A DNA stretch of 64,000 bases, taken from NCBI RefSeq assembly GCF_008014745.1, contig NZ_VPFD01000003.1:83627-147626 (forward strand), written 5' to 3'. Source of the DNA: Massilia arenae (GTDB lineage: Bacteria; Pseudomonadota; Gammaproteobacteria; Burkholderiales; Burkholderiaceae_D). Shown here piece by piece: positions 57,329-64,000 of the stretch; the first letter of the stretch is position 1; each line of letters begins with the position of its first letter. The position numbers were made by a program, and so were the translations under genes. Under the pieces are notes generated by a model that saw nothing but the letters and a program-made list of their open reading frames with translations, was not told the origin of the DNA and searched no databases.

Positions 57329-59322
57329 GACCTGGCCAGCAGCGCTTCGAGCTGCTGGATATTGGCCGGCTTGACCAGGTAATGGTCGAAGCCGGCGTCC
57401 AGCGCGGCCTGGCGGTCGGCGTCGCTGCCGTAGCCGGTCAGCGCGATCAGGAGCGGCGTGCGTTCTCCCAGCCCCGCGCGGATGCGGCGCGCCAGTTCGC
57501 GGCCGTCCATATCGGGCAGGCCGATGTCGAGGATGCAGGCGTCCGGAGGCTCTTCCAGCACGCGCCGCAAGGCCGGCGCCGGGGCATGTTCGACGTCCAC
57601 CCCGTAACCCTGGGCCTCCAGCAGCAGCGCCAGCGAGGCCGCGGAATCGGCGTTGTCGTCCACCACCAGCACGCTCGATGTGCGCGCGCCGCGCGCACGC
57701 CGCGCCGGCGCCGTGGGCGCGGAAGCGGATACGACAGCGGATGCGTCTTCTACGCGCGGCAGTGTCACGGTGAACGTGCTGCCCTGGCCCGGTCCGGCGC
57801 TGTCGGCGCGCACGCGCCCACCGTGCAGCTCGACCAGGTTGCGCACCAGCGCCAGCCCCAGGCCCAGCCCGCCCTCGGCCCGATCCGGCGTGCGCCGGGC
57901 CTGGGTGAACAGGCCGAAAATGTCCGGCAGCAGGTCGGGGGCGATGCCGATGCCTTCGTCGCGCACCGCCAGTACCGCTTGAGCACCCTCGATCCGCAAG
58001 GACACGTGCACATTGCCTTCCTCGGGCGTGTATTTCGCCGCATTGTTGACCAGGTTGGCCAGCACCTGGATCAGGCGCTTGGCGTCGCCCTCGACCAGCA
58101 CCCCGCTATCAGGCAGCCCGGTACGAAGGCGCTGGCGCCTGGCGTCGAGCAAGGGCTGCACCTGCTCCAGCGCGGCGCCGACCACCTGACGCAGGTCGAC
58201 CCGCTCGCGCTTCAGTTCGATCATGCCGCGCGTGACGCGCGACACGTCGAGCAGGTCGTCGATCAGGTGCACCATGTGGTCGACCTGGCGCGCGATGATG
58301 TCGCTGGTGCGCCGCACCCGGTCGGGATCGCTCGCATACACGCTCCTGAGCAGGCTCGCGGCAGTGCTGATCGGCGCCAGCGGATTTCTCAGCTCATGCG
58401 CCAGCATGGCCAGGAATTCGTTCTTGCGCTCGTCCGCCAGGCGCAGCGCCTGCAGCGCCTCGTTGCGTTCGCGCTCGGCCATGCCGCGGATCCGGTCCTG
58501 GCGGTACAGCTGGTAGGCGAAGCGCCACACCACGGCGATCAGGATCACCAGCAAGCCCCACACGAACAGCCAGATCATGGTGGTCAGGTCGATGGCCGGG
58601 TCGGCCGTGCGCACCGCGGCGGTGGCGACCATGCCCAGCGCGATCGGGGCCAGCACCAGCGGCACGATCAGCCGGCGCAACGTGCGGCTGCTGGGCGTGG
58701 AACTGGCCAGCGCCACCATCATGCCCCGGTCCGGACGCAGCGCCAGCACTCCGGTGGCGGCCAGCATGAAGGCCAGCGCGGTGCGCAGCGAGGTGCCGCG
58801 TCCCGGCAGCAGCTGGTACAGGATGGTGTCTTCGGCGGCGAAGCCGGCGATGGTCAATAGCGCGAACAGCAGCACGCTGGCGGCCAGCGCCTGGGCGATG
58901 CCGACCGTGCGCCGCACGCCCACCAGGGCCAGGCTGGCGCCGAGCACGACGAGCAGGCCGGCGGTCAGCGGCGCCGGCAGGCTCCATGCGTTGGACGCGC
59001 CGCCCAGGCCGAACGACAGCGGCGCCGGCGCCCATCCCGAGAGACGCATCGCCGCGCTACCCACCCCGATCGCCACGGCCAGCAGGGCCGACACGCGACC
59101 GGCGCGTGCGATCGGACGCACCGGGTGCAATTGCAGCAGCACGCTGGCGGCGGCGCACACGAAACCGGCCGCGGTCACCGGGTACATCTGCGGGCTGCCG
59201 CTCGCCGCGCCGATCAGCGATGCCGAATGCAGGCCCCAGCCCGCGAGCGTGACGATCGCAAGCAGCAGGCAGGCGAGTGCGGCGCCTGCTGCAACGGGAG
59301 GCAGGGAGAAAGAAGTCCTCAT
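57310..59322 (-). CDS. Hybrid sensor histidine kinase
   Basis: A 670-residue membrane kinase. About eight hydrophobic segments (1-270) form an integral membrane sensor. A short coiled linker precedes HisKA (FLAMLAHELRNPLAPIST, phospho-His in AHELRNP) and HATPase_c (NLVNNAAKYT; DEGIGIAPDLLP; GLGLGLALVRNLVELHGG). A C-terminal receiver begins VLVVDDNADSAAS with phospho-Asp in ACILDIGLPDMDG. There is no output domain or cognate regulator nearby; the stand-alone Hpt at 2118 is a possible but distant partner. ATG 59322 was chosen over 59352. Confidence 0.93.
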   Translation of the reverse strand: MRTSFSLPPVAAGAALACLLLAIVTLAGWGLHSASLIGAASGSPQMYPVTAAGFVCAAASVLLQLHPVRPIARAGRVSALLAVAIGVGSAAMRLSGWAPAPLSFGLGGASNAWSLPAPLTAGLLVVLGASLALVGVRRTVGIAQALAASVLLFALLTIAGFAAEDTILYQLLPGRGTSLRTALAFMLAATGVLALRPDRGMMVALASSTPSSRTLRRLIVPLVLAPIALGMVATAAVRTADPAIDLTTMIWLFVWGLLVILIAVVWRFAYQLYRQDRIRGMAERERNEALQALRLADERKNEFLAMLAHELRNPLAPISTAASLLRSVYASDPDRVRRTSDIIARQVDHMVHLIDDLLDVSRVTRGMIELKRERVDLRQVVGAALEQVQPLLDARRQRLRTGLPDSGVLVEGDAKRLIQVLANLVNNAAKYTPEEGNVHVSLRIEGAQAVLAVRDEGIGIAPDLLPDIFGLFTQARRTPDRAEGGLGLGLALVRNLVELHGGRVRADSAGPGQGSTFTVTLPRVEDASAVVSASAPTAPARRARGARTSSVLVVDDNADSAASLALLLEAQGYGVDVEHAPAPALRRVLEEPPDACILDIGLPDMDGRELARRIRAGLGERTPLLIALTGYGSDADRQAALDAGFDHYLVKPANIQQLEALLARSQASLG

Positions 59323-59402
59323 GGGCTGGTGAATGGTTGCATACCCGCCCATGCTACCAGCCGCGACTTTTCAGGAGGGCACGGGTGCCCAGGAGCAAAC
59401 CG

Positions 59403-60554
59403 TCAGGGCTGCGCCGCGCTCCCGTACCAGCCATATTCCCAGCGCCACGGCATGTCGTTCTCGCCCAATGCCAGGCGCGCGATCTCGGGGAAGATGCGCT
59501 CGGCGCGCACGTCGTTGGACAGCATCACGAGGCAGCGCCGGCGCGCCTCGAGGCAGATCGCCATATTCCCGGTGCTGTCGTTGTGCCCGCCCTTGAACCA
59601 TCCGGCGCCGCTGCGATCCTGGAAGGTAACCACGCCCAGGCCGGCGGCCAGCCCCGGTACCGGCGTACCGGGCCGCGACACCAGGGTCGGGAACTGGCCG
59701 GCGCTCAGGATCGGCAGTTGCGGGCGCACCATCTCGGCACGCAACGCCGGGCTCAAGCCGTCGCCGCGCACGAGCGCCGCCCACATGCGGGCCTGGTCGG
59801 CGATCGTGGTGTCCATCGAGCCGGCGGCGGTGACGGCGCTGCGCTGGTCGTGCGGCTCCATCTTGCCCTCCATGGTGTAGCCGTCGGCCAGGTTGGCGGC
59901 GAAGTCCGGCCGCCAGCGCATCGCGGTATTGGGCATGCCGAGGCGGTCGAACACGCGCACCTGCATCTCGCGGTCGGCATCGAGCCCCAGGCCCTGCTCG
60001 ACGATCAGCTGCAGGATGTACATGCCTTCGGCCGAATAGGCATAGCGCGCGCCGGGGTCGAAGTGAAAGCGCAGCTTCTCGTCCGGCTCGAGCCAGCGGA
60101 AGTTGGCGAAGCCGCCGGCATGCGTGAGCAGGATGCGCGGCGTGAGCTGGCGCCAGCGTTCATCCAGCGCCAGGTCGCTGAAATCCCGGCGCTCGCCAAG
60201 CCGGTAGTCGGGCAAGGGCCTGGGCAGCAGCCGCGTGAGCGGGGCGTCGAGATCGAGCCGACCTTCGCTCGCCAGCTGCAGCAGCATGTAGGCAAAGGCG
60301 GTCTTGGTCAGCGAAGCGCCGTACATGACGGTGTCTGGCTGCAGCGGCAGGTCGCGCTCCAGATTGCGCTTGCCGTAGGCTGCGACCTTGACCACCTGGC
60401 CCTCGTCGATCACCGCCAGCGCCAGCCCCACCACCTTCGCGCGCGCCATCAGGGCCTCGACGTCGCGGTCCGAGAAGCCCGGGTCGGGCCCGCTCGGCGC
60501 GCTCGAACAGCTGACCAGGAACAGCGACACGACTGCCACCAACAGCGCTTTCAT
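59403..60554 (-). CDS. Serine hydrolase lipoprotein (class C beta-lactamase family)
   Basis: A 383-residue lipoprotein (lipobox FLVSC, C16) with a beta-lactamase/PBP-like fold. The nucleophile motif is S81-L-T-K84; the second motif is YAYSAEG, where the common Asn of YxN is Ala; the third region reads HNDSTGN. Such proteins are usually esterases or D-aminopeptidase-like rather than antibiotic-hydrolysing enzymes, and no resistance role can be inferred. AAGGAG precedes the ATG at 60554; readings beyond it lack a signal peptide. Confidence 0.87.
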   Translation of the reverse strand: MKALLVAVVSLFLVSCSSAPSGPDPGFSDRDVEALMARAKVVGLALAVIDEGQVVKVAAYGKRNLERDLPLQPDTVMYGASLTKTAFAYMLLQLASEGRLDLDAPLTRLLPRPLPDYRLGERRDFSDLALDERWRQLTPRILLTHAGGFANFRWLEPDEKLRFHFDPGARYAYSAEGMYILQLIVEQGLGLDADREMQVRVFDRLGMPNTAMRWRPDFAANLADGYTMEGKMEPHDQRSAVTAAGSMDTTIADQARMWAALVRGDGLSPALRAEMVRPQLPILSAGQFPTLVSRPGTPVPGLAAGLGVVTFQDRSGAGWFKGGHNDSTGNMAICLEARRRCLVMLSNDVRAERIFPEIARLALGENDMPWRWEYGWYGSAAQP

Positions 60555-60637
60555 CGGCTTCTCCTTGGCTGAATTCCCGTATCGGCGACGGGGCAACCAA
60601 GTGTAGCGCCAGTATCGGCGCCGGACAATCGTCCGGA

Positions 60638-61726
60638 TCAGAAGGCGTGGCGCAGCCCGAGCGTGGCGCCTTTCAGGGTGGCGCCGGGCGCCGCGCCCAG
60701 GCTGTTGATCGCGAAGTCGTAGCCGCCGTTCGCCTCGTTGTCGAGGTGGGTGACGTAGGCATGCAGGGCGGTGCGCTTCGACAGCGTGTACTCGTAGCCG
60801 AGCGTGACGTGGGTGGCGCCGGTGTCCGCGCCGCCACGGATGAAGCCGACCCGGTTGCCGTCGGCGCCCTTGCCGTCTCCGGCGCGTGCCAGCCCGAGGC
60901 GCAGGCCGTGCGCGCCGAGTTGGTGGGTGACCGAGACATACCAGGCGTTGCGATCCAGGCCGCCCGCAGGCGTCTCGTACTCGAGGCGTTCGGCCAGCAG
61001 CGCCACCCGGGTATCGCCAAAGCGCCGCGCCACCGCCAGCTTGGTGCCGCTGTCGCGCAATCCCGGCCCCTGGTATTCGTGGTGCCGCTCGTGGGCCAGC
61101 GTCGCATACCACGGCCCCTGATCATAGACCGCAGCGACCGACGTCAGGGATGGCTTGGCGCCACTGGACGGGCGTTCTTCCGCCAGGCCGTGCGTCAGGC
61201 GCAGGCCGATACCCTTCCAGGGCCGGCTCCAGTAATGGATGGAGTTGGCCTGGCGCCGGTCGAAGGAAGACAGATTGTTCACGTTGTCGACCGCTGCCCC
61301 GGCGCCGTTGCCGATGATGCTCATATAACCGGCGGTAGTCGGGTAGAAGGGGTCGAGGCCCGACGTCGCGCCGTTGTAGGCGGTAACCCAGTGACCGGCG
61401 AACAGCGTGCCGAAGCCACCATCGAGGCCGACCCGGGTATCGCGGCGCGCGAGCTCACCCGCGCCGGTATCGAGCGAGAGCGTGCCCTCGACCTGGAAGA
61501 TGGCGCTGACCCCGCCGCCCAGGTCTTCGCTGCCGCGAAAACCCAGCACCGAGCGGTTGTTCGATACCCGTTGCTGGCTCAGGCGCGGGCCGTCGGCAGT
61601 GGCGGACGCCTTCACGTATTCGACCGAGGCGTTCAGGCGGCCGTAGAGCTGGACCTGGGTCTGCGCCTGGGCGCTGGCGGCGCAGGCCGCCAGCATCAGC
61701 GCGCTACGACATAAACACTTGCTCAT
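60638..61726 (-). CDS. Outer-membrane porin (betaproteobacterial type)
   Basis: A 362-residue general porin of the Omp32/gram-negative porin_4 family. The signal peptide ends ASAQAQ; the mature start TQVQLYGRLNASVEY, SVLGFRGSEDLGGGVSAIFQVE and GTLFAGHWVTAYN are typical, and the last residue is Phe (GLRHAF), the barrel-assembly signal. The ATG at 61726 has AAGGAGG six bases upstream; the ATG at 61732 is adjacent to the ribosome site and less likely. Confidence 0.94.
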   Translation of the reverse strand: MSKCLCRSALMLAACAASAQAQTQVQLYGRLNASVEYVKASATADGPRLSQQRVSNNRSVLGFRGSEDLGGGVSAIFQVEGTLSLDTGAGELARRDTRVGLDGGFGTLFAGHWVTAYNGATSGLDPFYPTTAGYMSIIGNGAGAAVDNVNNLSSFDRRQANSIHYWSRPWKGIGLRLTHGLAEERPSSGAKPSLTSVAAVYDQGPWYATLAHERHHEYQGPGLRDSGTKLAVARRFGDTRVALLAERLEYETPAGGLDRNAWYVSVTHQLGAHGLRLGLARAGDGKGADGNRVGFIRGGADTGATHVTLGYEYTLSKRTALHAYVTHLDNEANGGYDFAINSLGAAPGATLKGATLGLRHAF

Positions 61727-62041
61727 CAACATCCTCCTTGCCAGAATTGTCGATGAAGGATGCTGCCTCGGCTATCCCTGATCGTGGGGATGACGCCCCC
61801 CCAAAAAGTGGTGGCGCAACGCCGCATGACGGCGCGAAGCGAGCCAGGAGGCCAGCGGTCGCACGCGCGTCGTCACACCTGGAACAGACGTCAGTTGGAT
61901 CGGCACAACGTTATGCTGCAAATGCACGAAATCGGGTACGCGAGTACCCACCAACTATTGTCGATCGACTATTATTCGTTGGATATGTGACACGATTTTT
62001 GTCCACACTCATATTCTCTCTATCGGTTGAAATATTCCTTC
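61727..62041. other. Divergent promoter spacer, no gene seen
   Basis: 315 bases between the porin start and the next membrane-protein gene. The right third is AT-rich (from about 61960), consistent with promoters. Short ORFs on the plus strand lack ribosome sites and recognisable content. No known RNA motif found. Confidence 0.5.
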
Positions 62042-63436
62042 ATGCCCTCCAAAGTCGACACCGGCCACGCGCACTCACTTCCTGGTACACACAGCGATGC
62101 GCTTTTATCTCGAACCGGCAACCTGACGTCCGGGCTACCCTTCCTCGTGTTCTGGGCGGTCTTCGCCTGGATTTTCTATCTCACGGACAGGATCTCTCCC
62201 GCCTATTTCGGCATCGGCGTCGACAACTTCTGGTTTGATGGGGACATTCCGCGCTATATCTGCCAGTCGGTCGATGCACTTGCGAACGACCACTGGCGCA
62301 ACAAGGTCCATCCACTATTTTCATTGCTGGTCTGGCCACTCCCCAATTTCCTGCATGAGTTGGGAGTCGACCTCATTCTGGCCATGCGCATGCAAATCGC
62401 GCTGGTCTGTGCAATCGGCATGCTGTTCCTGTATCTGGGTGTGCGGGCGCTGGGGATGCCGGTCGTGCTGGCGGTCATGCTCGTTGCGGTCGCGTCCACC
62501 AGCGCCTCGGTCATGACCTGGTTCACGGTCGCCGAAAGCTATCCATATACCTTTGCCGCCCTGACGCTGATGTTCTACATGCTGGCGCGCAGTACGACGC
62601 AGCCATCGCTTACCTGGCACTGGGCGGCCGGTATCGGTCTGGCGTTCGCGGTCACGATCTCGAACATCGCACTGGCCGTCCTGATTGCCATTCAGGCGAT
62701 CAAGCCGCGGCGCGTCGTATGGGCAGTCCTGCTGGCGGTGGCCATGGTCGCCGTGCTGGTGGTGGCCCAGCGCCTGGTCTTTCCCTCCTCCGGCATCTTC
62801 TTCCTTCCAACGGCGCTCCAGGGCGAATCCGAGTTCATGCGCGAGCTGACGCCGGCCCGAGCGCGCGAAGTGCTGACGATCGTATTGGGCGGCAGTTTCA
62901 TTTTTCCGCAGGTGCGAGAAGTCGCCAGCGGCAGCGAACGCGCGCTGACGGTGCAGCATGCGTCGATGCAGTTCGACGCCATCCCGACGTTGGGACTGAT
63001 CCTGCTCGGTATCCTGTATGTGCAGGGATTCTATTTGCTCGCACGCCGATTGAAGGGTGCATTACGCACGATCCCTTCCGGGGATGGCCCGTCGCTGCGC
63101 GAGCCGGCCGCCCTGCTTGCGGTTCCGGTACTGGGCGGCCTCGCCTTCCTGCTGGCCCTGCACTCCGTGTATGGAAAAGAGACCTTCCTCTACTCGGGCA
63201 GTTTCCTGCCTCTGCTCATGATGGTCATCTGCGTGGCGCTGGGCGCCTCCTGGGTGCGCCGATACCGCCTGGCCATCCCCATCCTTGCCTGCCTGCTGGC
63301 GGTGAATGTGCTGCACAACACCGCGGCGTTCGAGCGCGCAGTCACGCAGTTGCACGACGCAGCCAGAAAACCGCTGACGCAAAAGATGCTGGACCGCAAT
63401 ACCTGTGCGTTCGTCAAGCGCAACCTGCTGGATTGA
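62042..63436 (+). CDS. Polytopic membrane protein of unknown function
   Basis: A 464-residue protein with about ten hydrophobic segments and a periplasmic-facing loop after helix 1 containing GVDNFWFDGDIPRYICQSVD, a position where GT-C glycosyltransferases carry acidic residues. A distant GT39/GT-C-type enzyme is possible, but no defining motif is clear. The C-terminal end is soluble with one cysteine (DRNTCAFVKRNLLD). The ATG at 62042 is used; a TTG at 62027 adds five residues. Confidence 0.6.
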   Translation: MPSKVDTGHAHSLPGTHSDALLSRTGNLTSGLPFLVFWAVFAWIFYLTDRISPAYFGIGVDNFWFDGDIPRYICQSVDALANDHWRNKVHPLFSLLVWPLPNFLHELGVDLILAMRMQIALVCAIGMLFLYLGVRALGMPVVLAVMLVAVASTSASVMTWFTVAESYPYTFAALTLMFYMLARSTTQPSLTWHWAAGIGLAFAVTISNIALAVLIAIQAIKPRRVVWAVLLAVAMVAVLVVAQRLVFPSSGIFFLPTALQGESEFMRELTPARAREVLTIVLGGSFIFPQVREVASGSERALTVQHASMQFDAIPTLGLILLGILYVQGFYLLARRLKGALRTIPSGDGPSLREPAALLAVPVLGGLAFLLALHSVYGKETFLYSGSFLPLLMMVICVALGASWVRRYRLAIPILACLLAVNVLHNTAAFERAVTQLHDAARKPLTQKMLDRNTCAFVKRNLLD

Positions 63437-63547
63437 CCACCCGGCGCTGGCCCGGCATTCGATGTGCCGGGCCAGCGCCGGCCACTCCCCGGGCGATGCG
63501 GCGAAACACATCCTGGCTCACTGCATCGGTCACGAAGCCGGCTATTG

Positions 63548-64000
63548 TCAGGCAATCAGATGCGCCGCCAGCAAGCTCGCGACGATCAGCAGCACGGTGA
63601 TGCGGCTGCCCTGGTCGCGGATCGTAAACACGAGTGGATCGTCATGCATTTCGCCACGACTGGTCTTGATCCACATGCGGGCCTGCCAGTAAACGAGTCC
63701 CAATGCAGACAGCCAGAGCAACTCCGGCGAACCATAGCGGGCCACCGTCTCCGGCGCCGAAATGAACAGGCCGAACACCACTACCGCCGCCACCGAGGTG
63801 GCGCAGCCGAATGGCCACAGGACCACGAGGTCGGCGATACGGTAATCACGCCCGTGGGCTGCGTGCAGGTTCAATTTCTGCATCGAGACCAGTTCCGAGC
63901 AGCGCTTGACCAGGGCCAGCCCCAGGAAGACAAACACCGAGAACGCTAGCAGCCATGAGCTGACCGCACGGTCGAGCGCCACCGCTCCAGCGACGATGCG
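63548..64000 (-). CDS. UbiA-type prenyltransferase, C-terminal part (cut by window)
   Basis: Only the last 151 codons are visible; the frame stays open to the window edge. ALVKRCSELVSMQK, then YRIADLVVLW, LFISAPETVARYGSPELLWL and MWIKTSRGEMHDDPLVFTIRD match the C-terminal half of UbiA-family proteins of the decaprenyl-phosphate phosphoribosyltransferase-like group, often fused to an HAD-like domain. It probably transfers a phosphoribosyl group to a polyprenyl phosphate for glycan synthesis. The N-terminal Asp-rich motifs lie outside. Confidence 0.85.
   Translation of the reverse strand, partial: RIVAGAVALDRAVSSWLLAFSVFVFLGLALVKRCSELVSMQKLNLHAAHGRDYRIADLVVLWPFGCATSVAAVVVFGLFISAPETVARYGSPELLWLSALGLVYWQARMWIKTSRGEMHDDPLVFTIRDQGSRITVLLIVASLLAAHLIA

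Noticed and set aside
59403-60554. Antibiotic-resistance beta-lactamase
   Set aside because: Only the SxxK motif is standard and the YxN Asn is missing; the family is dominated by esterase-like proteins, so a resistance call is not supported.

Overview
The window reads as the replication-origin region of a GC-rich betaproteobacterium, most likely Oxalobacteraceae of the Massilia/Telluria group. This is inferred from gene order and protein style, not from a database search. The order mnmE-yidC-yidD-rnpA-rpmH (leftward) and dnaA-dnaN-gyrB (rightward) around a DnaA box is the classic oriC neighbourhood. Most genes start with a recognisable Shine-Dalgarno sequence, and GTG/TTG starts are fairly common.

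Layout. 1-3800: phospholipid synthesis (pssA), a CAP-domain lipoprotein translationally coupled to an Hpt protein, a small Cys-rich protein and a DUF1439 lipoprotein. 3962-5629: a Schlafen/AlbA-type gene clearly richer in A+T than its surroundings, probably acquired. 5685-15420: the origin block. 15426-19370: an MFS transporter, a small unknown, an NTF2-like exported protein and an NHL-repeat lipoprotein, with the second copy of a dispersed palindromic repeat. 19400-22570: leuA with a long leader holding a Leu-rich small ORF, a second-type infA, and a structured, probably transcribed non-coding segment ending in a terminator. 22642-24291: a NERD-helicase. 24481-30187: an MshQ-like giant surface protein plus four pseudopilin genes, one apparent operon. 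30334-36057: AraC regulator, soluble double-Cache/CheW protein, HAD phosphatase, RtcB RNA ligase. 36165-40263: lipoprotein, PAP2 phosphatase, a solo IS5-type transposase domain, folE, membrane protein, nudC. 40505-43378: a carbamoyltransferase homologue that lacks the expected metal ligands, followed by a GT9 glycosyltransferase. 43722-48013: AraC regulator, MFS transporter, esterase, ohr. 48235-57328: a coherent beta-glucoside utilisation locus with a divergent LacI regulator and operator palindromes, then TonB receptor, GH1 glucosidase, glucokinase, MFS transporter, exported UPF0303 protein and Gfo/Idh/MocA oxidoreductase. 57310-64000: hybrid histidine kinase, serine hydrolase, porin, polytopic membrane protein, and the C-terminal part of a UbiA-type prenyltransferase cut by the window edge.

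How the genes work together. The origin block couples replication initiation, the sliding clamp, gyrase and the ribosome/membrane-insertion genes. The 49.4-57.3 kb operon would import a beta-glucoside or oligosaccharide across the outer membrane, hydrolyse it and phosphorylate the glucose, under LacI-type repression. The msh-like block encodes minor pilins and a large beta-helical tip/adhesin-like protein; the assembly ATPases and major pilin must lie elsewhere.

Most notable for follow-up: the carbamoyltransferase homologue with all three predicted metal ligands replaced; the structured RNA candidate upstream of infA; a decamer present three times around ohr; the hairpin that masks the ribosome site of the solo transposase-domain gene; and the Leu/CTA-rich leader ORF ahead of leuA. 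No tRNA, rRNA or CRISPR array was seen.
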